From Setophaga petechia (lineage: Eukaryota; Chordata; Aves; Passeriformes; Parulidae): DNA of 64,000 nucleotides. The position numbers were made by a program, and so were the translations under genes. Location: contig JANCRA010000124.1 of NCBI GenBank assembly GCA_024362935.1, positions 248,001-312,000 of the forward strand, written 5' to 3'. The notes under the pieces were generated by a model. That model saw nothing but the letters and a program-made list of their open reading frames with translations. It had not been told where the DNA came from and ran no database searches. Positions 50,597-63,220 of this stretch are shown here, piece by piece; position 1 is the stretch's first letter; the number at the start of each line of letters is the position of its first letter.

Positions 50597-50805
50597 GCAG
50601 GGTCTTCTGGAGGTCTCCAGTCAAACATCCTGCTTGGAGCATGACTATTGCCAGCAACATGTGAAGTCAGCTATAGTTTTATCCCACTGAAAGCTGCCCA
50701 GCATGGCAATCTACACCTCTCTGGTGCCCTATCCCAGAACTGATTCACTTTTCTGAGGAAAGATTTTCCTCACGTCTATCATCAAGCCATTAGTAGTGCC
50801 TGTTG
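50597..50805 (-). mobile_element. Old CR1 3' fragment upstream of B4GALT1
   Basis: GGGTCTTCTGGAGGTCTCCA, CTGCTTGGAGCATGACTATT and GGAAAGATTTTCCTCACGTC follow a reversed CR1 3' end, with clear divergence and small deletions. Confidence 0.6.
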
Positions 50806-51310
50806 AAGCAGGCCTGGGCATCTTCCAACATCCGTCAAAGTTAGTTACATGTGTTTCTTATAACTAGCGAGTTCTTGAGCCGGGGAAGAAACTGCCTTGG
50901 ATCTACAGGAAGAAAACTATCCTGTCTCGGCCAGCAGAGATGATGGGGGAGGTCTCATAGTATTGTCTTACTGCAGGAGCAGGGGACACAGGGAGACAGT
51001 ACTAACCTTGCTGTTCCCACTGCAGGCATTTCACTCGCAGCTGACTGGAAAGCAGTCAGTGGGACATTGGTGACTCACAGGGTGAGACTGACAGCTGGCC
51101 TGGCAAAATCCTGTTCGTGGTCTGGCAGACTTGCGTGTATCTGGGCTTCAGAGTGCTTCACGTACACCGTGAGACACTCAAGTGGTTTTAAAGTGCAATA
51201 AATAACTCCTGCTAGTAGCCCTTAATACCGCCACTCATTTGCTTTCACGAAAGCAGAGTAACTGCAGGGAGAAAGTGAATCTCATTCTTCTCATGGGTAA
51301 AAACTACTTT

Positions 51311-51353
<43 letters not shown>

Positions 51354-53969
51354 CCCCATGCGCGCCTGCGCTGCTCCTGCTGTCCTCAGCTCTCATGGAT
51401 CTGCTGATTTCAGCGGCCTCTGGTGCTGCCTGGTGGGATGCCAGAGTGACGAAAATGAGCTATCCTACTGCCAAAGTGCATGACCAAAGACATCTGCTTC
51501 CTCTTTTCTGTTCACTTAGATGTTTCTCACTTCTTCCTGTGACATTCTGCAAGTTAGTCCAGTAGTCCCTTTGTGCTTTCTTTAAACCTGATGTTGTGAG
51601 CAGCATGATGGCAATGCCAGTGTCCATGATGCTATAATGACATCATCACTGATGGCACTGATATTCTCAGTCAACACTCAAACAAGCATCAGCTAATAAT
51701 TGCCTTCTTCAATGAGTAAACCTATCTTTCAAAACCTTCAGGCTCTTCAGACGTCTTTTATGGATCAATTGGTAAAAGGCAACCCACCATGTGAGCCAGC
51801 AGAAAATCCATTTTGCAGGACTAGCAGGTCAGTCCATAGTTTCCATGTTTCTCTACTGTCAGAAAATACCTGGACTTATTCTAGTGAAATTTGTCTTTCC
51901 CTTCTTTCAGTTTTGAACCGAGCACTTGTAGGGAAAGTGGTGCATTGTGAACCAGACCTCAGTTGTGACTCAAGGCAGAGTCAGTTTGATCTCCCATGAC
52001 ACTATCATATATGCCATCTTTCAAATTGTTCCAGCAATAGCAAGAGAAGTGACAGCACAGTGTTCAGTAAAAACATCAGAGTTAGGAAATGTCTAACACA
52101 ATTTTCCATGGGTCCACTGCAGCTCCTCACCATGAACTGCTATGTTTTATGTGAATCCTATGAACATACTGCTATTTTTTCCACGGGACCACTGTCTTGC
52201 TTGGTCTCAACACGTCTCTGGAGCAAGGCTTTGTGATTAAAGAGGGCTCTGTTGCTGGAAGGGATCATTCACAGTCTGCACCACTCAAGTGTGCAATGAT
52301 ATGTGAATGATAAATACAGACTTACAGATCCAAGCAGGTAACTGCACAGCTATTTTTTACATAGAGGTAAGGTGTCCTAATGAGCCCATGAGTGAGGAAA
52401 GACAAATGTAGGCTTTACAGAAGAAGTAAAAATGAGCATGCGTTTGTGCAAGGTCTGGCTGCTCACACTGCATGCCAGCCCTCTCCAGTTTTCACCATTG
52501 CAGTCCACACTCCAGCCCAACCTGTAAGGAGTCCTTGGAGATCTCACTTTTCCAGTCACACCACAGTCCACTCCGACCTCATCATATTGTGATGTTCTTT
52601 TTCGGCAAAGTTAATTTTCAGTCTTTGTCTCCCTACAAAAAATTACTGCTTGACGATAATACTTTGCTACACATGAATACATCTGTCCATCCATCATGCC
52701 TAATGACTTGTAAGTCTGATTCTAATCAAACTTGGCAGTTAGAAGAGATTGTAAACATCTAGAATACCTGCTGAAACAAGCCATCAGGGTGAAACAGAGT
52801 GAAAGTTCACTGGTAATGAGGTAGTTAGGTAGTTAGGCATTTGTAGTTAGGCATCAAAATATGAGGAAGAAAAAGGAAGTTATAAGCCCCATATTCCTGG
52901 AAGGAAAGCAAAGTTCTCAAGGAGCACAGCAGATTCCAGGAAAGGATGTGAATATTAATCAGATGGGAGGTTCTCAGTCAGCCAGGCCATGTGCTGGGGT
53001 CAGTACTTTGGCCAGAGCAATAGCACCATGTATTTCCACTGGGCAAGCTCTCCTCAGCTGAAGAGCAGTGTGTGGTCACCACCAGTCCTGCAGGGACGGC
53101 TCCACATGAAAATGCAGTGTCCCACAGCAAAACATGGCCCACCTGCATGTGTGCTGCTGTGGAGTTGCAGGTGGCTGGGACAGTGCAGGTGCAGTAGCTT
53201 TTCTAGCCCTTCTGAGTCAAACCTCACAGGACCCTTTCTGGCCAGGGAGGGCACAGCCCCCAGCAGCCCTCCTGTCTGCTTATTCCAAGCTCAGCATGCA
53301 TCACTTCAGCTCCTCCAGGAAGAGTGGGAGCTGGGGCTTGTGACTCTGCTCTTCAGAGTGGTTGTGGCAGCCCTGAGCATCTATGGGACAAGAGCAGGCC
53401 CCACATGTGTGAGCAGACCTGGATTGTGCTAGACTAAAGCCCACAGCCCAGGGTCACTCACAAGAACAAAAAATATGCAGTGCACATCCCCAGGGCATGA
53501 AAGTGGTACCTGGGATGAGCACAGCTTGGGCAAGAAGGAGAGGTCAGAAGATATTGTCAGGATCTGGGGTCCGGCTAGATGGACAGGGGTTTTGTAGAGT
53601 GGTGGGTAGCAGTAGAGCTGTGGGTGTGTGGGGGTCTGTGCCAGGGTACTCTGGGTTGAAGGTGTCCTCTGCTGGCACCATGCTCCTGGCCATTGACAGG
53701 GAGCACAGGCACTGTGCAGCTCCCCAGAAAGTCCAGCCCAGCACTCTCCATGGAAATGCTGCTTCCAGGGATGACAGCAGGATGGAAACATGCTCCCTCT
53801 CCAGCGGTGTGGGCTGGGGGACACACACCCTCGTTGACATCTTTGTTTCTTGGATTTACAGGACCTATTAAAGTGATCTGATAGCTTGCCATGAGGTATA
53901 GCTTTCCTTAGTATAAAACTGCAGTAACCCAGATTAATGATATTGGTAATTTGTTCTGTCTTTATTTAT
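50806..53969. other. Upstream flank of B4GALT1, no gene seen
   Basis: It contains the (AC)19 microsatellite. There are no exons or recognised repeats otherwise. Confidence 0.55.
51313..51350. repeat. (AC)19 microsatellite
   Basis: A pure run of AC dinucleotides, the longest in the window, about 1.3 kb upstream of the B4GALT1 start codon on the gene strand. Likely polymorphic. Confidence 0.95.
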
Positions 53970-54590
53970 TTCAGAGTGTGCTTGCAGCCCAGAAAGCCAA
54001 TTGTATCCTGGGCTGCATAAAAAGAATTGTGGCCAACAGGTTGAGAGAGGTGGTTCTGCTCTGCTGTGGTGAGGCCTCACCTGGAGTACTGCGTCCAGCT
54101 CTGGGGTCCCTAGAAGAAAGATGTGGACCTGTGTAGAGTGTAGTCCCAAGGAGGCCATGGAGAAGATCAGAGTGCTGAAGCACCTCTCCTATGGAGACAG
54201 GCTCAGAGTTTGGGGTTATTCAGCCTGGGGAAGAGAAGGCTCTAGGGGCCAGCCTTTCGATAGTTAAAGGGGGCTTTACAAGAGAGATGGGGGCAGATTT
54301 TTTTTTTAATCAGAGCCTATAATAACAGGAAAAGGGACAAGACTATCAAATTGAGTGTAGATTTAGACTGTTCATGAGGACATAACTTTTTTTTTTTCAG
54401 TGAGGGTGGTGAGACATAGTAACAGGCTGCTCAGAGAAGTTGTGGATGCCATATTTGTGTAAGTTCTCAGCTTCTATGGCACTTAGAGCAACCTGGTCAA
54501 GTGAAAGTTCCTTCTTTTCATGCCAGGGGGTTGGACTAGATAATATTTTATAGGTCCCTTTCAGCCCAAATCGTTCTATGCTTTTTCTTC
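53970..54590 (+). mobile_element. CR1 LINE 3' end (about 0.6 kb)
   Basis: It begins within the ORF2 segment reading VLAAQKANCILGCIKRIVA and continues through the usual CR1 landmarks (GGAGTACTGCGTCCAGCTCT, CTCTCCTATGGAGACAGGCT). It ends GGGTTGGACTAGATAATATT then TTTCAGCCCAAATCGTTCTA. Several indels and T-runs break the frame. Confidence 0.88.
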
Positions 54591-54749
54591 TGTTGCTCTC
54601 TTCGAGGCCTGCAGAAGCCCCGGGCTGTCCCCAGAGCCTTTCCCTCTCACACTGACTGCGGGTCAGTGATGTGTGGATGCTGTGTGATGGGCGGGCAGCA
54701 TCCCTGCCTGGCACCCGTCAGGCACATTCCTCTGCTCTTTCCTAGCGCT

Positions 54750-54793
54750 GCCGTGGCAGCAGGGCAGAGCAGCCGTGGCAGCAGGGCAGAGCA
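54750..54793. repeat. 22-bp perfect tandem duplication
   Basis: GCCGTGGCAGCAGGGCAGAG plus CA occurs at 54750-54771 and again, identically, at 54772-54793. Confidence 0.95.
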
Positions 54794-57409
54794 GTGTACT
54801 TTCACAGGGCAGGGCCCCGAGGCAGGGATGGCTCCGGGCTGCCTGCAGGTCACCCTGCTGCGGGGACCTGAGCCGGAGTGTCACAGCACAGCTCCTGCTC
54901 CTGGGATTCCGCTGCTTGCTCCTGAGTGAGCTGAGGAGCTCTTCTGCCTGAGCGCTGGCTTAGAGGGAGGATTGGGAAGGGCTGACTTCATCTGGAGGGA
55001 CAGGTAGCAGCAAAGGAACAAGCTAAGAGAGGCAGAAAGCTCTGAAAGATGCAGTTGCAACATCCAGCTGCCTTTTGCTGGGAGCTCAGAGAAGTCAAAT
55101 CAGGAGCAGCGCTGTCTCCATGGGAAAAAGTTTCATGAGAAACCAGACCACGAGCTTTGTCTACAATTTGGAGTGATCATTACTTGAAATAAAGACTTGA
55201 ACACTTGAACAAAGAAACTTGAATCATCTTATAGACCTGGAAGTCCTTTTGCATAGCTTTGCTGCCAGCATTGAACTGTCTTTGTGGGGTGGTTTTGCAC
55301 AGCGGGAAGGGTCCCAGGCAACCCTGAAACAGCGAGTGTGGACACAGACCAACTCCTAATCCTAATCTCCTTGCCTCCTGAAAGGTGCTGGCTGGCCCTG
55401 TCATGGACTGAGGGTGTCCCACAGTTGTGACAGGAAGGACACATGAGTTTGTACCTCCTTGCCCAGCCCTACCAGGCTTATTCCCTCTTTCCTCTCAGTT
55501 GTACCTGCTCCTGTAAGGTCTGCATCTTTTTAACCACATGGTGCAAAGCTGTGTCCTGTGTCTCAGGCCCTATTTTGCATGCTTGCCTCAGAAGTAAAGT
55601 GATGGCAGTCTTCTGCATGAGCATAGAGTGAGTCCTGCCAGAGCAAAAGGAGGTGCCTGCAAAACTTTGGTTCTGTGTAGGTTGAGGAGAACAAGGGGAA
55701 AAAAATAATTTCCTCTGCAGAGAAGGTCATCACCAGGCAAGAAGATATATTCTGTACATGCAGCTGCATTCATCTAAGTGAAGAAAAACTTACACCATTT
55801 CTCAGTTACAGTCTTTGATAGCTTTTAATTTGAAAGTTTTATTTATCTGTTTTGGGGTTTTTGTTGTCATACACAACTTCTTCTAATCACTAGAAGAATG
55901 TTAAAGGTTAATGGGCCTTGCCAAAACCTGGCTCCAAAGCCATCTCACATTTGGTTACTGCTGCACTTTCCCAGTTCCTTGCTCATCTTCTGTTGGTTTG
56001 GGTGGTTCCTGCTGAAGTGCCTAACATACAGCCTGATTATTTGTCACAGCAATTTAATAAACAAATCACACAAATCCATTTGTTACAAGGGTACTCAGCC
56101 CATGTGCCTATCAACAGTGCATTTCTTTTCTATGCACTGCTTTGTCTCCCTGGACAGACAGCAGCAAGAATAAAACCTGTCTAGAGGTGCCAGGAGCTGG
56201 CTGGACTATTGGGCAGTGTATTTTCTGGATGAGAATCTGGGATGGCAGTTATGCTCAAAGGTAGAGTTTTTCCCACTGTTGACCTGATTTTACCTGACAG
56301 TTCCCAAAGGAAAAGCTTTGCATTAGCATCTGGCTACTTAAGAGTAAGCTGCTTTCAGTACTTCTAGTTCTGCTCTGATCTGCCAGTACACATCTAGATA
56401 ATCACAGTGTTGAAGTAAAAAAACAGAGCCTCCATGAGTTAACAGAGGATATTGCTGTCTCAACACAAATGAGATATCTCAGAGACTACCAAGTTCTGTC
56501 TACAGCTTTTAAGAGAAATGAAAGCAAATGCTGCAGGAATGTGTTCCAAGAAAGAGAATGGGTTTCACCAAAGGTGACTAGTGCCCTTCTGTTCAGTGGT
56601 ATTTGTTGTGGCTCCCTCCTGGTGTTAATTCATACATACCCAAGTAGTGAATAGGTCATTTGGAAAAAAATTACACCAGCACAGTAGGTGGGCTCTGAAG
56701 TCAGAAGTAGCAGGAAACATCAAGGACACATTTCTGCTCTTAATGTCGATGTGTAAACCTGCATCTTCCTTCTCTGGTAACTTAACTAATGGGGAAGTGC
56801 TGAGCAGTTTGTGTGCCTGCGCATTTACTGGATAAACAGAACACTAGAGAGGATTTTATTCCCTGTTTTTTCTTCAGAAGGATGCTGTGCCTGCAGATGT
56901 GTAGGAGAGAGTGGAGACATATGAATGTCAACCAGTGGCAATGTGGAAAGATGGCCAGGCATGGCTGGGTGGCCCTGCTCTTGAAGATCTGTGCAAATGC
57001 AGCATCACAGAACAGTATCCCTTCAAAATGCAAGGAGAAAAAGAAAGACTTCCCCAATTCTCTTACACTACTGCATCCTTGTTGTGATTGATTCTCTCTG
57101 GGATGTCTTCAGGGACTTTAGCAACTGGCAGACTGGGAAGACCAGGCCTCTCTCACAGAAGTCAAGGGTTCACCTCCACAAAATCTCACCAAGGGCAGCT
57201 ATCACTTTGAAGGGGGGAGCTGGGGAGCTGGCATATGTACTACCCTTTTTTCTCCAGCATGGTGCTAAATGCAGGCTGATGACAGCATTCAGTCCCACAC
57301 AAAATAGAATTAGCAACACTGTTCTTAGAAGGTATAAAAAAGCGGGGCCCAGTATGGATTTATTCATTCAGAAACAAACTCTGGGGAAAAAGAGACTGAG
57401 AAATTTAAA

Positions 57410-57435
57410 TTTTTTTTTTTTTTTTTTTTTTTTTT
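57410..57435. repeat. T26 homopolymer
   Basis: An uninterrupted run of about 26 T on the plus strand. On the minus strand this is an A-run of the kind that ends a retroposed transcript, but no parent gene is recognised next to it. Confidence 0.9.
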
Positions 57436-58420
57436 GTAAATTACAGTGGGTGTGAGTTCCCAGATAAACAAGACTGAACATCAGTATGGTGGGGACAGCT
57501 ATGGTGGGGGCACCTACGGCTGCTGCCAGCACCCAGGTTATCTGTGTCAGCTCAGAGCAGGAGGGGCAGTGCTGCAGCAGCAGCAAGGGAGCTCTGCCTA
57601 GCCTGCCCAGTCTCACAGCCTCATCCCACCCCTGACACCAGCACTGGGGCTTGCCAGGCCTCGGGCCAAGCATTTACTGGGAAAGAAGTAAATCTGTGGC
57701 CTTCTGCTGTTTTATCTGCTGCACTTGGAATTTGGTCACTCAGCCCTCAAGTGCAAGCATGTGGAAAAATGCAGGTCAAGGCCATCCTTAAGCTACCAAG
57801 GAGCTGCAGAGCATTTGCAGACTGTGGGTGCATTCAGAGCATGTCCTGCAGAACAGAGATCTGAACAGGCAGTGGTTAGCACAAGGGAGAAGTAGGTGCC
57901 CATGGATCAGGGCAAGTTGCAGCAACTTCTGCCCAGCTACAGCTGTAAGCTGCAGCAGGGGAAAAAAGTGTGCAATGGATACTCCCTTAGGCTGTTGCAC
58001 TTCTGAGGTCCACTCTAACAGCCTTGCCTGGCAGGAAGCTCTAGTCTTCTCCAGATTGATGCCAGATTTATGGTTCAAACTACATCTGTTGAGGGTGTGA
58101 GCAGTCAGGATTGGTCTGTGTACTCACAATCTTGTGTTCTCCCAGCTGAGAATTTCACAGGGTGATTCTTCTATCATAAAAAAATAATGAACACTACTGA
58201 TGTACCTGCCTGACATATCACAGTATTTACTCACAGTAATAAAAAGGAAGAAGGTGGCCAAAGATGTATTCTGGATCCTGAAAGTCTGGCAAAGTTGCTG
58301 GGAAGTGATGATGGCTGGTCCCCTTCCCCAGTTACAGAGTGAGATTTCAGGTGTCGAGTTTTGGATCCACAGTATATCCAAGGGCAAACCTCTGGTGGTC
58401 ACTTGCATCTCTGGCATTAA

Positions 58421-58530
58421 TTTTGGGTTTGGGTTTTGATTTGGTTTGTTTGGGTTTTGTTTGTTTGGTTGGTTGATTTGTTTGGTGGGCTTTTTGGGGG
58501 GTTTTTTGTTTGGGGTTTTTTTTTTTCCAT
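58421..58530. repeat. G/T-rich strand-asymmetric tract with GGG runs
   Basis: About 110 bases of almost pure G and T, with several GGG runs (TTTTGGGTTTGGGTTTTG, TTTGGGTTTTG, TTGGGGGG). It could form G-quadruplex or triplex structures. Confidence 0.85.
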
Positions 58531-60299
58531 ACAAAAGAGAACAAATTGCTCCTTCTCTCTCCTACTTGTCTGGAGACCTCAGAATGGTCAGAGGAACAGA
58601 ACAGAGACTGTTATTCTCTCTATAAAAGCCCATCTAGATGCAGGGAGTGAGCTAAAGATGAAAATGAGCATGGCACTTGCCCTCCTCTTTTTGCCTTGGC
58701 CCATTGTGCAGCAGGAGGGTGGATGGTGAGCTCTGGTTTGGGCTGCACAAGCAAGGCAGCTCTCTTCTCTCGGGGCACTGCAGTACTTGTGGGACCCTGG
58801 TGCCCGCCCGTACGCCAGAGCCCTGGGAGGAGCAGCAGAGCAGGAGTTAAAATACCAGTATGGGTGCAGAACATGGGAAGGCCGAGAACAGCCATGAAAT
58901 ACAGGAAAGACAACAGATAACAGCAAGGAAACGGCAGGTGCTGGGTGGAGGGGTGACGACACCAAGGCCACGCGGCGATAAGGCCGTAGGCAGGTGTGGG
59001 GCAAGAGCGCTGTGACGCAATGCGGCCTGGCCGGCTGCCGTCTGTGCCCACTCGGGGGGAGGCCTGCAAACAGAGCTGCAGCTCCCTCGGAGGGCACAGG
59101 TGTGATAAGGGTTTATGGGGTGATGAGCAGTCAGGGATGAGCGCATGGATGTGGGTACCACTGGAGAGGCACAAGCACAGCGGCAGGGACAGCGCTGCAA
59201 GGGAGCAGGCCTAAGATTGGTTTCAGAATCAGAGGTCTCCTTGCTCATTGCCACTGTCCCCAGCAGTTTGTGTGTCTTGCTGGTGGTGACACTAGGTCTC
59301 CAGCTCCTCAGCAAACCCAGAGCCTTCACATCTGCCTGTCCTATGCCTTGAAGCCTTCCACATCACCATTTTGCTGGTGTAAACACAGGGAGAAAATGCA
59401 GAGCCAGCTGGAGCTCCACAGCCAATTCCAATGTGAGGGAAGCAGCCACCAGAAAACCTCCTGCCACACCTGAGGAAGAATTTCCCCACCTCTTCTTCAA
59501 GGCGTACAGTAGGCAGGGACTTTGACTAGGAGTTGCAAGCTTGTACTTGGCAGAAAAGCTTGAAAGGACAAAAACAGTTTGCAAGAGGTCATTTATCCTT
59601 TGTCATCTCTTAGCATATCATTTTAATCTGCTTTGTGAAGGCAATGGAATTTGAATATCACTGAGGAATGAGGTGAAGGAAGATCAAGCCTTGTATCAGC
59701 TAACTGACCTTGGTGCCTCCAGCACAGAGGGGAAGCAGACATTTCCTGTTATCCTCTATCCAAGGGGAGAGATCTGGAGCACATAATGTGTCTCAGCAGC
59801 ACAGCCCCAGCCTGCTGCTCCTGTGCTGCTGCTGGCATGACCAGAGAACCAGCCCATGCTTGGAATCATAGGCAGTAGGGGTGGCACCAGAGGCATTACA
59901 ATCAGCATTTGGATGTTTTTCTTGGTAGTAAAAACTTTGGAGAAGACTTTAAAGGCCCAAGATAGCCCTCATCTGGAGTCATGAAGTGTGTTGGTGGGTG
60001 AGCAGTTTGCAGGCTCTGTGTTGCTCACATTGTTGAGTGTTTGCTAGGACCAGACTTGCCAGATGTGAATCTAAGGACATACATCCATGTGTGCTGGAGA
60101 CTGACAGCTGCTTGTCCCATGGACCCAACCTGCTTGTGGCAAGGTCCCTCAGGGCTCACCCAACAGACCTCGTGCACAGTGAGGCTTGGTCAGGTACCTA
60201 TTCTGCTGAGATGGAGATGTCCCACCTCTCTGCTGATTTGGGTTGTACAGCCTTTGGGATAAGGCTTCTTTCCTGACTCCTGACCTGATCATCTCAAGG

Positions 60300-60445
60300 C
60301 TGCAGTTTCTGACAGTTGCTTTTTATTCTGTCATCTGGCACCACCAAAAAGAGATTGGCTACATCAGCTTCCCTTCCAGCAGTTGTAGGCAGCTATCAGA
60401 TCCCCCTTGGCCTCCCTTGTACTAGACTAAACAAGACTAACAGGA
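60300..60445 (-). mobile_element. Degenerate CR1 fragment
   Basis: CTGGCACCACCAAAAAGAGA and GCAGCTATCAGATCCCCCTT, then CTAGACTAAACAAGAC, parallel the middle of a reversed CR1 3' region. Divergence is high. Confidence 0.45.
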
Positions 60446-61560
60446 CCCCATGTGCCTTGGGAACAACTGCTAATGCAGTTAAATATTTACTTTAGTTGAG
60501 GGATTTCCAAAGTGGAATAATAATGAAAGCCAAAGGTTATTGAACTGTGTAAACTCTCTGAAGAGGGAATATAAAACATGTGTGCAGCTGCCTTGGCAGA
60601 GTGGAGGAATGACTCTGCAAGGGGAACCCTGAGCTGGTGACGTTGCCACTTCCCAAGTCCTGGTCACAGCCCTGCTGAGTTGCATGAACAGATCTCCAGT
60701 AGAAGGATCCCAGCAGCTTCTGGCAGGGCCCATAGCTCTCTGGCCACAAGGGACGCTCAAGCTGTCCCCTTTTGACTCAGACAGAGAGGGCCAGCGTGCA
60801 TCTTCCTCTGGGGAAAAAACATCCTAAGCACAGTTGTAGTCAGATCCTCAGTGAGTGCAAATGTGTGTGCTCCATGCACCTGGAGCTCTCCCAGCCTGCT
60901 GGTGGTTTCTGTAGGGCACCTGCCCCCTACTCACCCCTTGCACACATGATACATCTCATCTGCTCCCACGGGGAAGGTGACTCTCTGTCCCTTCTGGCCC
61001 AGATCTCATTTCAGCAAATCTGACCTGAAGGAGTTTTTAGTCAACATTGGCCTTGCACTGACTTTATGACCAGTGGTCCTCTTTTCCATCCTTCACCCTT
61101 CACAAACTGATTTTTTTTTTCACCTAAGGAAAGTGGGGACAGATGTAGAAAATAAAGCTTCTGAGAAAGAGCAGATAAGAATGCCCACCCTGACATACAG
61201 TATCCAGTCTTGCAGGCAAAGCAGCTGGGATATTCTAGGGTCATGATTCTTGGTGAAAAGAGTGTTTCTTGACACTGAGGATCATCTCCAGCCTCCCTGT
61301 CCTCTCCCTGCTCTGTATGCTACCTCTGTGTGTTTAATCTGGGTATCCATGCACACTGTCCCCTTTCAACACACTGAATCTTATGATAAAGATAATTTTG
61401 CTCTGGCAATCTCAGCTGCAGCCAAGGTGGTGAGTGGAGTAAGGTTAGATTAAACCACCTCTGATTATGTGCCTCCTGAGCATAGACAGTGACTGCACCT
61501 GCAGCTTCCTGCCCCCAGGGAGCTGAATTTTGTACCCTCCAGACCCTCTGCACCCCCAGC

Positions 61561-61595
61561 CTGTCCCATTCCATCCCATCCCATCCCGTCCTGTC
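61561..61595. repeat. Degenerate (CATCC)n repeat
   Basis: A short run of CATCC/CGTCC/TGTCC pentamers. Confidence 0.7.
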
Positions 61596-61902
61596 CCACC
61601 CAGTGACTGTGTGGGCTTGCTGCAGCACAGTGACAGGCCTCCTGTTGTGTTTGGGGTCCTGACCAGTGCATCAGGCAGCTGAGTATTCACCTGGCTGGGT
61701 CTCATGGGACAATGCCACAGTGCCACCACTCTAATCAGCCTGAATTTCCTGGCTTTTATATGTCTAGTCTCACAACTCAAGTGCAGATACTTGTCATGTA
61801 TGAAGAAAAGCAGCTGCAAGGCTGAAGGGATACTTTAGATGAAACACAATCAGAAGTAGCTGGCTGGGATAAGCAGAGAAGAGCAGCATTGCCCAACCCT
61901 GA

Positions 61903-62962
61903 TGTGTTGGTTTTGTACAGCCTGGTTTTTGATGGTGGGGGACCACAGAGGTGGCTTTTGTGTGAAGGGGCTGGAAACTTTCATCATGTTCAGCAGAGCC
62001 AATCCCTGATGGTTCTGAGGATGGACATATCACTGGACATTGGCCAAGGCTGGGCCAACTAGAGAGGTTGGTAATGCCTCTGTGATTACAGATTTGATAA
62101 GAAAATCAAAACAAAGTGGGGCATGCGGTGTTAATTCCAGCCAGAGAAGAAGGGGAGTACCTGTGAGGGAAGCAACATGGAGACACCAGGGTCAGTGGAG
62201 AAGGAGGGGCAGGAGCTGCTCCAGGCACTGGAGCTGAGATTCCCCTGCAGGCCGTGGTGCAGCCCTTGGTGAAGCAGCTGTGCCCCTGCATCCCATGGGG
62301 ATCCACGGGAGATGCAGAGATCCACCTGCACCCCATGGAGGTGCCCATGCTGGAGCAGGGGGATGCCTGGAGGAGGCTGTGACCCTGTGGGAGACCTGTG
62401 GAGAGAGGGGCCCTGGCCCCAGGCTGAAGCAGCCTGTTCTTGACGGACTGCACCCCGTGGAAGAGTGACCCACACTGCAGCAGTTTTGGGAGCACTGTTT
62501 GCCTGTGGGAGGAACTCACATTGCAGCAGTTTTGGGGGAACTGCTGCTTGTGAGATTGGAGCCATGCTGGAGAAGTTCACAGAGAACTGTCTCCCATGGG
62601 AAGGGACCCCACTGTCTCACAGGGAATGGGCTCCTCTCCCTGTGCAGCAGAAGACCTCAGGTGATGAACTGACCAAAACCCCTGTGCCCTGTCTCCCTCA
62701 CTGTCAGTGGGAAGGAGGGAAGGGTTGTGGAGAAAGAAAGGTGTTTTTAAGGGCTTATTTTACTTCTCTTTTCCTTCTGATTTTGTTAGCAATAAATTCA
62801 CTTTGTACCTCTAAGGCGAGCCTCTTTTGCCCTTGGAATGTTTTCTGCCATCCTTATTCCAACTCATGAAGCCTTCATGAAATTTTTCTCTCCTCTGGCT
62901 GCAGCAGGGGAGGGTGAGCAAGCGATTTCTGTGGCTGCCTGGCGGGCCAGTGTCAAACCACA
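61903..62962 (+). mobile_element. Solo LTR of an avian endogenous retrovirus
   Basis: The stretch starts TGTGTTGGTTTTG and ends AAACCACA, giving TG...CA ends. Its internal sequence matches a long LTR-type repeat that I recognise as abundant in bird genomes. Features include repeated blocks of the type TGGAGCAG/CCCATGG-GGA between about 62200 and 62640, an AATAAA at 62791-62796, and CTCTTTTGCCC soon after. CCCTGA occurs just before the start (61897-61902) and again at 62965-62970, a possible target duplication offset by two bases. No gag, pol or env reading frame flanks it, so it is a solo LTR. I am not sure of the exact family name (ERVL- or ERVK-like). Confidence 0.7.
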
Positions 62963-63164
62963 GCCCCTGACTACAGTGCAAAGGGATTGTAAAGCAGTCT
63001 CTGATGCGGCCACCTGAAGCTGACAAGTAGGAAGCTTCAGGGGAAAGTTTATCTTATGTGTGAGAGTGCCTAAGTGATCCCTTAGGGTGTAGAGTCCAGC
63101 TGCTCCCAGCAGGAACAAAACAGTGCTTTTCCCAGTGTTCCTGAGATAAGGCTGTGCCCTCCTC
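62963..63164 (+). promoter_or_regulatory. Proximal promoter region of the SPINK4-like gene
   Basis: Only about 200 bases separate the LTR end from the TATA box. No further motif can be assigned with confidence. Confidence 0.35.
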
Positions 63165-63170
63165 TATAAA
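63165..63170 (+). promoter_or_regulatory. TATA box of the SPINK4-like gene
   Basis: CTCTATAAAGGCAGC contains TATAAA 56 bases before the start codon. Transcription would start near 63192-63200 and leave a 5' UTR of only about 20-30 bases, as is common for small secreted-protein genes. Confidence 0.65.
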
Positions 63171-63220
63171 GGCAGCCACGAGCAGAGCGAGGTGTGTGAG
63201 CAGGTCTGCCTGAACTGACC

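Larger units (their letters stand above)
54591..61902. other. Intergenic between B4GALT1 and the SPINK4-like gene
   Basis: It contains the 22-bp tandem duplication, T26 run, G/T tract, a weak CR1 remnant and a degenerate pentamer repeat. A mildly CpG-containing patch at about 58930-59060 has no associated exon that I can support. Confidence 0.55.
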
